Shown here piece by piece: positions 1 through 8,326 of a stretch of DNA of 26,649 nucleotides (position 1 is its first letter; every line of letters begins with the position of its first letter). A program made the translations under genes and the position numbers. This DNA is from Desulfobacterales bacterium (GTDB taxonomy: Bacteria > Desulfobacterota > Desulfobacteria > Desulfobacterales > Desulfobacteraceae): contig JAKSAU010000619.1 of the NCBI GenBank assembly GCA_022361535.1, positions 1 to 26,649 on the forward strand, read 5' to 3'. The notes under the pieces are model-generated. The model saw nothing but the letters and a program-made list of their open reading frames with translations, ran no database searches and was not told where the DNA came from.

Positions 1-2064
1 CTTCCCGGCAGTTCTACCGTGTTTTCCATAGGCGATGACGCTGGGTTGGAAGCTGCATCAGACCTGGCAGAATTGGGTCTCAATATAACGGCTGTGGCAG
101 ATACAAGGGGAACCGGGCAGGATGCTTACCTTGTAGCGGCTCTTGAGAGTCATGGTATCCAGTTTTTAAGGGGCTATATGGCATCGGCCACAGCTGCGGG
201 TAACGGGAATTCTGGCAAAGAGATAAAACGGGTAACGCTTTCCCAGGTCAACGGGAACGCTTCGCAAACCTTTGAGTGTGATCTTCTGGCTGGATCAGCA
301 GGGTTTACACCGGTTGCAGGTCCTTTGAACACAATTGGTGCCAAAATGGTCTATGATGACCATGCAGGCTGTTTTATGCCAAAAGGCCTTCCCAGTGGTG
401 TGCACGCTGCAGGCCGGATGCTTGGGCTGCAGGCCCCGGATTCACTTTCTGCTTCCGGTCGTCTGGCAGGCATATTGGCTGCCAAAGATGCAGGCAAAGA
501 TGTTTCAGACACAGACATTGATTCAGTTAAGAATCAGCTCAAAATTTTACCGGGACCTGTACAGGGCAGTTCCCCTGCCTTTCATCCCGCCATTGGAAAG
601 GGGCGCAAATCCTTTGTCTGTTTTGATGAAGACGGTACGGTAAAAAGTGTTCGTCAGTCCATGGAACAGGGCTTTGATAAACCTGAACTGGTCAAGCGTT
701 TTGGCGGCTTTGGCCTGGGACCTGGCCAGGGAGGAATTCCGGGCCATAACCTGCCGCTGGTCATGTCCCAGCTCCAGGGGCTGGACAACCCTGATATTGC
801 CCCGACCACTACACGGTCCCCCTTGGCCCCGGTGCTTATGGCAACCGTGGCAGGCACCAACCCTTTAATCCGAAAATACACGCCCTTGTATAGTCGCCAG
901 AGCCTGCCAGGTGTTGAGTTTATTCGCACCGGTGCCTGGATGCGGGCCAATCGGATGTCTGATAAAAAACCGTTGGATGCAGATGTCGCAGATGAAGTGG
1001 CAGCAGTTCGCAAAGGGGTAGGACTGTTGGATGTGTCAACCCTTGGTAAATTCAGGGTGTTTGGACCAGATGCCCTCAAAGCGCTGCAACGGGTTTATAT
1101 CTCGGATATGAGTCGTGTAGGCATTGGAAAATTAACCTACTCAGCCATGCTCAATACAGGTGGTGCACTGGTGGATGACGGGGTCGTCACCCAGCTTGGT
1201 GAAGATGACTATTACCTGACCACGTCAAGTGCCTGGGCAGGAGAATTTGAAACCTGGATCCGGTACAATACCCGGTATGATAATCTGGATTATCATGTGG
1301 TCGGCCTGACAGACGTTCTGGCTGCTGTCAACCTGGCAGGGCCTGACTCTGTCAAGGTGCTTTCCCGGTTAGCAGGAAGCGATATCGAAAAACTGCCCTA
1401 CATGGGTTTTAAAGAATCAACTTTGGATGTTGATGGGGAATCTGTCAAAGCTAAAGTACTCCGGGTTGGCTTCCTGGGTGAAAGGGCCTATGAACTTCAT
1501 ACTACTGCTGCAAGCTCTGAAGCGGTATGGGATGCATTGATGAAAGCTGGCGCGTCTGAAAATATCATGGCCATAGGCCTTGAAGCACAAAATATCTGCC
1601 GGATGGAAAAAGGCCATATTATTCTCGGCCTGGACAGCTTCCAGGAAACCAATCTGCTGGATCTGGGGCTTGGGTTCCTTTGGGATCGAAAAGATACGAT
1701 AAATGATAAAGTTGGTGCGCCAGCCTTGAAGTTTGCTGACGGCAAATCAGGCAGAACCAAGCTGGTTGGCCTGGAAATAACCGATGGCTGTCCCGGTGAC
1801 GGTGCTATTCTCCACGATGGGGATACAATCGTCGGCCATATCTGTACAGCCCGTAAATCAGCCACACTGGGCAAGACCGTGGCCATGGCTGTGGTCAAGT
1901 CTCCCATGAACAAACCAGGTACAGAACTTGGTGTGTTCCAGGATGAAGGCGGAACAGGAGACCGCGGTGAAAGGCGTTTCACTGCAAAAGTGGTAACCAT
2001 GCCGTTCTATGATCCCAAGGGCTTGAGGCTCAATGATGATACAAGCGCAAAAGGAGGTGAATAA
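1..2064 (+). CDS. soxA: Sarcosine oxidase alpha subunit, heterotetrameric type (3' part)
   Basis: The reading frame is open from the first base, so the N-terminal part, including the first FAD/NAD-binding region, lies outside the window; about 687 residues are present, while the family is usually close to 950-1000. The fragment begins inside the pyridine-nucleotide oxidoreductase fold, passes through the linker typical of SoxA (GFDKPELVKRFGGFGLGPGQ region, about residues 222-245) and then enters a folate-binding aminomethyltransferase (GcvT) module at about residue 310 (TGAWMRANRM), with the GcvT C-terminal barrel from about residue 587 (TKLVGLEI). Known family role: oxidative demethylation of sarcosine, with the methyl group passed to tetrahydrofolate. 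The stop codon overlaps the start of the gamma subunit gene (TAATG). The perfect ribosome site AAGGAGGTGA at 2051-2060, inside this gene, serves that next gene. Substrate could be another N-methyl amine such as dimethylglycine. Confidence 0.88.
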   Translation, partial: LPGSSTVFSIGDDAGLEAASDLAELGLNITAVADTRGTGQDAYLVAALESHGIQFLRGYMASATAAGNGNSGKEIKRVTLSQVNGNASQTFECDLLAGSAGFTPVAGPLNTIGAKMVYDDHAGCFMPKGLPSGVHAAGRMLGLQAPDSLSASGRLAGILAAKDAGKDVSDTDIDSVKNQLKILPGPVQGSSPAFHPAIGKGRKSFVCFDEDGTVKSVRQSMEQGFDKPELVKRFGGFGLGPGQGGIPGHNLPLVMSQLQGLDNPDIAPTTTRSPLAPVLMATVAGTNPLIRKYTPLYSRQSLPGVEFIRTGAWMRANRMSDKKPLDADVADEVAAVRKGVGLLDVSTLGKFRVFGPDALKALQRVYISDMSRVGIGKLTYSAMLNTGGALVDDGVVTQLGEDDYYLTTSSAWAGEFETWIRYNTRYDNLDYHVVGLTDVLAAVNLAGPDSVKVLSRLAGSDIEKLPYMGFKESTLDVDGESVKAKVLRVGFLGERAYELHTTAASSEAVWDALMKAGASENIMAIGLEAQNICRMEKGHIILGLDSFQETNLLDLGLGFLWDRKDTINDKVGAPALKFADGKSGRTKLVGLEITDGCPGDGAILHDGDTIVGHICTARKSATLGKTVAMAVVKSPMNKPGTELGVFQDEGGTGDRGERRFTAKVVTMPFYDPKGLRLNDDTSAKGGE

Positions 2065-2687
2065 TGGCAGTCAGACAATCTGCAGTTGAATTTAAGGCAG
2101 TGCCTGCTGTTACACAAAATATTAATGGATGGGATGTTGTGCAGGCCTTTGAAGGGCAGGGCGAAGGTCCTTTTCTTGTGGATCTGAGTCACTGCCCCTG
2201 TATGGATATACAAGATAGAAACCTGGATCAATTTCCTGATCTGGCAGACGGCTTAGCTATTCCAAAAGAGATGAACGGTATCAGCCGCTGCGGTTCTTTT
2301 TTAATTTCAAGAATGAACGCAACCCAGTGTATGGTATGGGGCCTGGATGGAACATTGCCCGAGTTTAACGCCTTTAGTGCTACTGATATCAGCGGTGGTA
2401 TGACCATCCTGGCGCTGGTCGGGAAAGATACGGATAAAGTGATTGAAAAACTGGCTCCCCTGGATCTTTTTAAGCCGCAAGTCGAGGGCATGGCCCTGTG
2501 CCAAGCCCCTATACACCATATTCCGTGTCAAATCATGGTTTTAGACAGGGAAACCAAGGTTGTGATTGTTGCTTTTGCCCGTGGATATGGCCAGGACATG
2601 GCCAATGCCATCCTTTCGGCAGGCAAAGAACACAGGCTTCAGCCAGGCGGCAGTAATGTAATCTCCCAGTGGCTTGAAAGCATCTAA
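2064..2687 (+). CDS. soxG: Sarcosine oxidase gamma subunit family protein
   Basis: This 207-residue protein fits the small gamma subunit of heterotetrameric sarcosine oxidase in size, position and C-terminal pattern (ALVGKDTDKVIEKLAPLDLF, then a Cys-rich APIHHIPCQIMVL stretch and FARGYGQDMANAIL). The fold is GcvT-like; the known role is structural, in the alpha-beta-gamma-delta complex. The start is fixed by the one-base overlap with the alpha gene stop (TAATG) and by AAGGAGGTGA four bases upstream, implying translational coupling. The N-terminal half has several cysteines (HCPCMD near residues 43-48), which I cannot assign. It ends 12 bp from the convergent next gene, leaving no room for a separate terminator. 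Identification rests mainly on context; gamma subunits diverge strongly. Confidence 0.75.
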   Translation: MAVRQSAVEFKAVPAVTQNINGWDVVQAFEGQGEGPFLVDLSHCPCMDIQDRNLDQFPDLADGLAIPKEMNGISRCGSFLISRMNATQCMVWGLDGTLPEFNAFSATDISGGMTILALVGKDTDKVIEKLAPLDLFKPQVEGMALCQAPIHHIPCQIMVLDRETKVVIVAFARGYGQDMANAILSAGKEHRLQPGGSNVISQWLESI

Positions 2688-2699
2688 TACCTATATAGA

Positions 2700-3767
2700 T
2701 TAATTGTCAGGCAGTTTGTACTTGCCTATCCGATCATTATGCAGACTGCCTAAATAAAGATAGCCTCCGTATTCCCGTGCGGAGGTTATTTCTTTTAAAT
2801 GAACTCCTGAAGGGTCATGCAAACTTTGGGTGATATTGCCCTGTTCATCCAGAGCAAGGACCAGGCCGTAGGGTTTGGGTTTCGGCCAAAAGACTTTGGG
2901 CAGCTTGGACATCTGGGTTTTCAAAAAAGGAAAAGGGTGGAGCCTGTCCATCATAGGATAGCGAACCGTGAATAGCGCCAGCCAAAACCTGCCTTGCCTG
3001 TTGCTTGAAATGTTGTCAGGAAACCCGGGAAGGTTATCAATAAATATCTCATGTGTCCCTGCCTTGGGACCCTTGAGCCAGTACCTAAGAATCCTGTACC
3101 GGTAAGTTTCATTTATTAAAACAAAGTCTTCGTTTTGGGATAAGGCCACACCATTGGCAAAATAGAGTTTTGTCAGCAGGACACGGGTTATGCCTGTCTT
3201 TGGATCATAACTTAAGAAACGGCCATGGGGTCTTGCCTCTAAAAGATCATAAAGGTATTCGCTCTGGGCATATGTATCGCTTGCATCTGTAAAATAGATG
3301 GTACCATCCTTAGAAATATCCAGGGCATCCGTGAATTTAAAGGCCACACCGCCTGCTTCAGTGGAAAGAACTTTTATTTTGCCTGTGGGATCTATTTGCA
3401 ACAGCCCCTTATGGGCATCGCAAACAATCAGGTTATTATCTTTGTCAAACTGCAGCCCTAAAGGCCGTCCCTGGGTCTCAGCAAATATTTCTATGTCGCC
3501 GTTTGGTAATATTCGAATGATCTTGCCATCCTGAGTTCCTCCATATACACGACCCTGACTGTCAACAGCAATTTCCTCTGGTCCATTAATAAATCCTTGT
3601 GCCAGAAGCTCTGCATTTTGCAGTAATTTGTTGGGTGCCAAAATGCCCGTCAATCCAGGTTGTTCAGGGGGTTCATACGCTACCGGGTCAACAGACGTCG
3701 GCATCAATAGAAATATCAAGATGATAAAGACTAAAACGGCGATCGTCATAAGGGCTATTTTTTTCAT
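2700..3767 (-). CDS. Strictosidine synthase/SMP-30-like beta-propeller, membrane-anchored
   Basis: The protein has 355 residues from the ATG at 3767. I prefer this to the in-frame TTG at 3773, because AAGGGA upstream sits 7-8 bases from the ATG but only 1-2 from the TTG. Residues 3-24 form one hydrophobic segment (IALMTIAVLVFIILIFLL), a signal anchor or uncleaved signal peptide, so the propeller should lie in the periplasm. The rest shows six-bladed propeller repeats (GPEEIAVDSQGRVYGG, GRPLGLQFDKDNNLIVCD) and the typical strictosidine-synthase/APMAP signatures: ARPHGRFLSYDPKTG, LYFANGVALSQNEDF and LPGFPDNISSNRQGRFWLAL. Family members include lactonases and esterases; the substrate here cannot be told. 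It stands alone, convergent with the sox genes, and there is no sign it belongs to them functionally. Confidence 0.8.
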   Translation of the reverse strand: MKKIALMTIAVLVFIILIFLLMPTSVDPVAYEPPEQPGLTGILAPNKLLQNAELLAQGFINGPEEIAVDSQGRVYGGTQDGKIIRILPNGDIEIFAETQGRPLGLQFDKDNNLIVCDAHKGLLQIDPTGKIKVLSTEAGGVAFKFTDALDISKDGTIYFTDASDTYAQSEYLYDLLEARPHGRFLSYDPKTGITRVLLTKLYFANGVALSQNEDFVLINETYRYRILRYWLKGPKAGTHEIFIDNLPGFPDNISSNRQGRFWLALFTVRYPMMDRLHPFPFLKTQMSKLPKVFWPKPKPYGLVLALDEQGNITQSLHDPSGVHLKEITSAREYGGYLYLGSLHNDRIGKYKLPDN

Positions 3768-4401
3768 AAACAAGTCCCTTTGTTTTTGCGATTGGTGAAT
3801 ACCTTTTTGGGCAAAGAATAAATGGTTTTCAAACTATTGCATAAAATGATGAAGGGTTTCAAGAGGGTGACTATACTTCAAATACCAACTTCCCATAAAT
3901 TGTGCTCGTGGAGTTCCAAAAAGATCGACAGATAATGGACAAACGCTCATTTATCCTACCCTTTTTTGTTTTTCATTTTCAGTTTGGTACAACTGAATAA
4001 AGTTCTTCAATTCTTCATTCACGCTCCACCTCTCTTTGCTTTATTTTTTTTAAGGAGGCATACTGGTAACCAAAATCGTGGGATAAATTTTTCGATTTTC
4101 AGCTGGGCATCTGATTGTAAATGTTTTGGATATCTTCTGCTGTGTTTATGTATTATACTTTTACGCTAAACAAGCGTAAAGAAGCAACAATCATATTAAT
4201 ATATTAGTAAGTTAGAACCAAGCAATATGGTATTAAAGCTCTGTTTTTCTAAAGTAAGTTTGCACACAACATACTGTGGTTGGACGATTTTTATTAAAAA
4301 GTGCTCAATGATGTGTTTTGCTGTAACTTTATTATAAAATGCCTGTATTTGAATAGTTATGGAAAAAGCCTTACATCAATTCAGCTGTCTTAAAGCATTA
4401 T
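3768..4401. other. AT-rich intergenic stretch with one small hairpin
   Basis: About 630 bp separate two divergent genes. I see no convincing gene: the only longish open frame (3966-4169) is a low-complexity Phe/Leu-rich translation without a ribosome site. A perfect 8-bp inverted repeat, TTTACGCT at 4160-4167 and AGCGTAAA at 4173-4180 with a 5-base loop, is present but has no U-tract on either side, so it is not an obvious terminator. Promoters for both flanking genes must lie here, but I could not pick boxes with confidence. Confidence 0.5.
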
Positions 4402-5376
4402 ATGAATGATATGAACTCTATCAATATTGGTTTCTCTATTCATCGACCGGAAATGATTCCGATCACTGAAAAGATAATGGAGAAGCATGATATCATTTAT
4501 TTAGAAGAACCACCTGACGACCAATTTACAAAAATGTTGAAAGGTACAATCGGGATAGACGACTATCTAATACCTATGGATCTGGAGTATCCGGAATTCA
4601 GCCGCGCCATGTGCAATCTTGAAAGAGTACTTTTTGATAAAGGAAAGCAACTGGTTCAGACAGACCCATTCGTCGAGGCATTAATGTTAATTCATGACTC
4701 ATTTGCATCAGGCAAGCGTCCCGAGGACTTGGAAAAACAATCAATGTTTTATTATGTTTACAAGGCTGAACGAGACGCTACAGGCGCATTGTTACATTTT
4801 TATAAAACATCTGTTGCTGGTTCTTTTGAAGAAACAATTTCTGCTATTAGGAATTTTGCTCGTGCAGATGCAGCTCGTTTGAGATTACGAGATTCACTTA
4901 GAGCTCAGGAGATAGTCCGGCATATAAAAAATGGCAGCAACGTTTTTATAGAGGCCGGAATGATACACTATTCAATCTATATGAAATTATGGAAAAAATT
5001 AAAAAATGCGTTTAATGTTCGTCCGCTGTTTTTAAATCGCATCCTACTTAAAAAAAATGTATGCCAAGGTCTCTACAGCCCTGGAGATCTTTTAACCCTT
5101 ACACATGTTTTCCATCCCGGACTGGACAAAGACAAATGGGAATCTCTTCTGGCTGCTCGTTCAATTGTTTATTCAAAAATTATTCAAAAAGAAGAAAACT
5201 ATAAAGACGCGGATAGCTTGTTTCATTTAAAAAATGAATGTGATTGTATTGGTTTTTGCAGGATGCTTACCATCGACGATTGCAAACGCCTTTATCCAAT
5301 AATTCGCAAAGAAAGAACCATTGAATCTTTTAATATTGTCAGAGAATACATAATGAAGAATAAACTAAAATGTTAG
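4402..5376 (+). CDS. Hypothetical protein, possibly TraB/TIKI-like superfamily
   Basis: I do not recognise this 324-residue protein with certainty. The N-terminus reads NIGFSIHRPEMIP, followed by an acidic stretch IIYLEEPPDDQF; a later segment ADAARLRLRDSLRAQEIV leads to NVFIEAGMIHYSIYMKL at about residues 177-193. The spacing of a GxxxH-like motif, an Arg/Asp-rich helix and an xxEAGxIH strand resembles the TraB/ChaN/TIKI group of putative metalloproteases or haem-binding proteins, but the match is weak and is inference only. The C-terminal 100 residues are rich in Lys and hold CDCIGFC. No signal peptide is visible. There is no clear ribosome site before the ATG at 4402 or the alternative at 4411. 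It is the first gene of a probable operon, four bases before the lipocalin. Confidence 0.75.
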   Translation: MNDMNSINIGFSIHRPEMIPITEKIMEKHDIIYLEEPPDDQFTKMLKGTIGIDDYLIPMDLEYPEFSRAMCNLERVLFDKGKQLVQTDPFVEALMLIHDSFASGKRPEDLEKQSMFYYVYKAERDATGALLHFYKTSVAGSFEETISAIRNFARADAARLRLRDSLRAQEIVRHIKNGSNVFIEAGMIHYSIYMKLWKKLKNAFNVRPLFLNRILLKKNVCQGLYSPGDLLTLTHVFHPGLDKDKWESLLAARSIVYSKIIQKEENYKDADSLFHLKNECDCIGFCRMLTIDDCKRLYPIIRKERTIESFNIVREYIMKNKLKC

Positions 5377-5380
5377 GACG

Positions 5381-5917
5381 ATGAGAAAGGTATCAATCTT
5401 ATTTTTGTTATTTATAGTCGGGTGTGCGGGAATACCTGAAAATGTAAAACCTGTCGATAATTTCAAGTTAGAAAAATATCTGGGTAAGTGGTATGAAATT
5501 GCAAGACTGGATCATTCATTTGAGCGAGGATTGTCCCATGTCACAGCAGATTATAAATTACGACATGACGGCGGTGTGAAAGTTATAAACCGTGGATACT
5601 CTTCAAAGAGCGGCTCATGGAAAGAATCTGAAGGGAAGGCTTATTTTGTAAAAGACTCAAATTTGGGTTACTTAAAAGTTTCTTTCTTTGGCCCATTTTA
5701 TGGTTCATATATAATTTTTGGGCTCGATAAGAAAAATTACCAGTATTCACTTGTTTGTGGACCGGATAAATCCTACCTGTGGATTCTTGGAAGGACCCCG
5801 ACTATGAAAGAAGACATAAAGTCTTCGCTGTTAAAAAAAGCAGGCGACGCTGGTTTCGACATAAATCAGCTGATATATGTCAACCATGAAAAATTACATA
5901 AAAAGGAGAGAAAATGA
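5381..5917 (+). CDS. blc: Outer-membrane lipocalin lipoprotein, Blc family
   Basis: This 178-residue protein has a lipoprotein signal (MRKVSILFLLFIVGC, lipobox IVGC with the acylated Cys at 15), followed by the lipocalin first-strand motif GKWYEIAR at 35-42. The C-terminal signature GPDKSYLWILGRTP near 127-140 is typical of bacterial Blc proteins. The residue after the lipid Cys is Ala, not Asp, which favours sorting to the outer membrane by the Lol rule. Known role of the family: binding lipids, often lysophospholipids or fatty acids, under envelope stress. Length is usual for the family. The start is four bases after the previous stop, with only a weak GGA nearby, and the stop overlaps the cytochrome gene start (ATGA), so co-translation is likely. 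Confidence 0.93.
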   Translation: MRKVSILFLLFIVGCAGIPENVKPVDNFKLEKYLGKWYEIARLDHSFERGLSHVTADYKLRHDGGVKVINRGYSSKSGSWKESEGKAYFVKDSNLGYLKVSFFGPFYGSYIIFGLDKKNYQYSLVCGPDKSYLWILGRTPTMKEDIKSSLLKKAGDAGFDINQLIYVNHEKLHKKERK

Positions 5918-6456
5918 TTAAGAAATTAGTTCGATATGTCTTACCTGCAGTATTGTTTTTTATTTTTAGTCTTGCTCACGCAGATGATACCTTTTTCAGC
6001 ACGAATCTTTTTGCTAAATTCCATGCCGGTTCATGCACCATCTGCCATGATTATTGGGAAAAAGATAAAAATGGACTTGCTTTTACGAATCACAAAAAAC
6101 GTAATGATGTGAATCGTTGTACAAAATGTCATAAAAGCAGTGTAACAGGATTTAAGCACAGTGATGACTGGTTCGCACAACCCGAACTTTACACCTCAGG
6201 TATGGACGCAGAAGCTACCTGTGAAAAAATCATGGAAGTGTTATTTGCCAAATTCAAAAGCAAAGAGTTACTTGCCAGAGAATTGGAACATCACCTATTA
6301 GAAGATCCAAGAGTACTTTGGGGCATAGAAGGCGCTACACCTGAGAGCGGGAAACTACCGTTCAAAAAGAAAGAAACTGATATGGTCGAAGGCGGATTGG
6401 ATGAATGGAAAAAAGAGGTTATGGCCTGGATAGAGGGCGGAATGAAATGTGAGTAG
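5914..6456 (+). CDS. Periplasmic diheme cytochrome c-like protein
   Basis: This 180-residue protein starts with a Sec signal peptide (hydrophobic 7-20, probable cut after AHA at 23) and has two covalent haem motifs, CTICH at 41-45 and CTKCH at 69-73. His60 and His82 are possible distal ligands. The C-terminal 90 residues have no haem motif and are charged and helical (GLDEWKKEVMAWIEGGMKCE), which might be a partner-binding or regulatory part. Role: electron transfer in the periplasm; donor and acceptor unknown. The ribosome site AAGGAGAG precedes the start, which overlaps the lipocalin stop by four bases. I do not recognise a named family beyond multihaem cytochrome c. Confidence 0.88.
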   Translation: MIKKLVRYVLPAVLFFIFSLAHADDTFFSTNLFAKFHAGSCTICHDYWEKDKNGLAFTNHKKRNDVNRCTKCHKSSVTGFKHSDDWFAQPELYTSGMDAEATCEKIMEVLFAKFKSKELLARELEHHLLEDPRVLWGIEGATPESGKLPFKKKETDMVEGGLDEWKKEVMAWIEGGMKCE

Positions 6457-6609
6457 ATGACTAAAATGTGATATGTCCTATAGCAAGCCTGCTTATTTAT
6501 TGGGTATGATAAATCAGTTTGTTTAATTATGGCAATCATTGACAATCTATAGAGAGATCCGAATGCAGACTGCACAAGTAGATTTAACTTTCATCATAAT
6601 GGAATTCAT

Positions 6610-7872
6610 ATGAAAATTGGAATTATTGGCACTGGTATTGCCGGTTTGAGTGCGGCTTGGCTTTTCAATAGGGCCGGACACCGGGTGACACTATATGAGA
6701 AAAATAATACTATGGGTATGGACGCCCATTCAATGTCATTTGAACTGGAGGGAGTCGAATTGCGTCTGGACGTGCCCCCTCGTATTTTCAATGTCAATCA
6801 ATGGCCCAATTTACTCAATCTCTATCGAGAGGTTGGGGTTGCTTTTGAGCCTATCGATCCTTCACAGTCTTTTAGCTTTCTTGGTCAGCCGAATTTTTTG
6901 AATGTGAATGTCGCCTATCAGCCTAAACTGCCAGGCGGGCATGAAATGACAGAACATTTGAATCAGATTATGAATGATGTAACCCGGCTTTCACTTGGCG
7001 CTTCTCAGGATTTATCAAGCGGCTTAACCTTACAGAACACCTTGGCGGATTATCTGCGAGACCAGCATTATTCTCAGGCCTTTATTTACGATTTTCTTTA
7101 TCCAATACTTGCTTCAACGGTTTGTACATGTTCCTATGACAGTCTGAATACTTACCCGGCACCTTTTATTTTACAAACATTGCTCAACCTATTGGGTTCC
7201 AAGCCTCTACTGCGAACAAAATATGGCACCCAAGATGTTGTCAGGCGTTTAAGCCGTGGCATTGATGATATCCGGTATGGCACAACAGTCTGTGCTGTGA
7301 CCCCGACACCGGATGGCGTCAGGGTTGAATCGACAAATGAGAAGTCCGACAAATTTGATCATCTGATTATAGCCACTCAGGCCAATCAAGCCCTTGATTT
7401 TTTATCCAACCTTTCCGGGGATGAAAACAAAATGTTAAGCGCTTTTGTCTATGAGGATGTGCCTGTCATCGTTCATCAGGACCCAACCATGATGCCGGTT
7501 AAATATAAAGACTGGGCTCACATCAATCTAATTATTTCCCCGGATCGTAACGCCACAATGTGTTCTGTCTGGATGAACCGCTTTAATGCAAATTGGCAGA
7601 TTAACCAACCAATCATCCAGACCATTAATCCCCTGGTTGAGCCTCAACCAGATACCATAATTGCCCGCTACAACTTAAAAAGGCCCATCGTCAATGAACA
7701 ATCATTGGCTGGTTTAGAATTATTGAAACAGTTACATCAGAATGCTGACAGGCGAATTTGGTTCTGTGGATCCTATGCTGCTGAGGGAGTACCGCTTTTA
7801 GAAAGTGCCGTTCTTTCCAGTCTTAAGGTCGCTGATCGTTTATCGATTCAATTACCGGAATCCTTATATTAA
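6610..7872 (+). CDS. FAD-dependent amine oxidase-like oxidoreductase (COG2907-like)
   Basis: The 420-residue protein opens with a Rossmann dinucleotide site (GIIGTGIAGLSAAW, GxGxxG at 7-12), followed by the acidic ribose-binding strand end (VTLYEK) and an FAD-contacting RLDVPPRIFNVNQWPNL stretch. The C-terminal FAD motif is WFCGSYAAEGVPLLESAV near 382-399. This is the pattern of predicted NAD/FAD-binding proteins that in many bacteria sit with cyclopropane-fatty-acid-synthase-like and lipocalin genes and act on membrane fatty acids. The lipocalin two genes upstream fits that theme, but no CFA-synthase or DUF1365 gene is present here. The ribosome site is weak (GGA at 6600-6602). A 153-bp gap before it contains TTGACA near 6539-6544 but no good -10 box, so it may have its own promoter or be cotranscribed. 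Confidence 0.85.
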   Translation: MKIGIIGTGIAGLSAAWLFNRAGHRVTLYEKNNTMGMDAHSMSFELEGVELRLDVPPRIFNVNQWPNLLNLYREVGVAFEPIDPSQSFSFLGQPNFLNVNVAYQPKLPGGHEMTEHLNQIMNDVTRLSLGASQDLSSGLTLQNTLADYLRDQHYSQAFIYDFLYPILASTVCTCSYDSLNTYPAPFILQTLLNLLGSKPLLRTKYGTQDVVRRLSRGIDDIRYGTTVCAVTPTPDGVRVESTNEKSDKFDHLIIATQANQALDFLSNLSGDENKMLSAFVYEDVPVIVHQDPTMMPVKYKDWAHINLIISPDRNATMCSVWMNRFNANWQINQPIIQTINPLVEPQPDTIIARYNLKRPIVNEQSLAGLELLKQLHQNADRRIWFCGSYAAEGVPLLESAVLSSLKVADRLSIQLPESLY

Positions 7873-7915
7873 GCAATATGTTCGATTAAAGATTTTGTAT
7901 GTATGATTAAACTAT

Positions 7916-8326
7916 CTATTTACCGCCTTCATCGATAGCATAGTTCGTAATCGTTGATTTTCGTAGTTTAAACTCTACTATTGTCTGGTATTTGATATTA
8001 TTTTCCATTAGATTCATCATTTCTCTATCAATATTCACAGAATCAAGGTGGTAAATATCAACATCTTCACTGTCTTCACCAGTCATTGTAAAGGGCTCTT
8101 CACTTACTGGAGACAGATGATCAGGATGTGTTTTGTCGAGATAGTCTGGTTGTTTTTCACCCATTGCACGTTGAAGAGTTTTATTAAAATCAAGATCTTT
8201 TGGTTTATAGCCAATAGTATCCATGTTGGCAACATTGCCCGAGATAAGATTGTGTCTTTTTGCAGAGACATTCAGCGCTTGGCTTATCAGCCTCGACGTA
8301 TATCCAAAAAGCCTTGAATCTGACAT
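7916..8326 (-). CDS. flgB: Flagellar basal-body rod protein FlgB
   Basis: This 136-residue protein is full length for FlgB. It carries the rod-protein signature NVANMDTIGYKPKDLDF at 31-47 and a typical C-terminus, VNIDREMMNLMENNIKYQ followed by RKSTITNYAIDEGG. FlgB is a proximal rod subunit, exported by the flagellar type III system to the periplasm. The start is supported by GGAGGAG seven bases upstream. It is unusual in standing alone: flgC and fliE, its normal operon partners, are absent; the gene downstream is convergent and the Mrp operon is upstream. It could be a second, divergent flgB copy or the main copy displaced from its operon. Confidence 0.93.
   Translation of the reverse strand: MSDSRLFGYTSRLISQALNVSAKRHNLISGNVANMDTIGYKPKDLDFNKTLQRAMGEKQPDYLDKTHPDHLSPVSEEPFTMTGEDSEDVDIYHLDSVNIDREMMNLMENNIKYQTIVEFKLRKSTITNYAIDEGGK

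Noticed and set aside
3966..4169. 67-codon frame in the AT-rich intergenic region
   Set aside because: Low-complexity Phe/Leu-rich product, no ribosome site, no recognisable motif.
4216..4250. Partial match of ATGGTAT-AAAGCTC with 17422-17438, a possible further repeat copy
   Set aside because: The match covers only about 17 bases and does not extend; too short to support.
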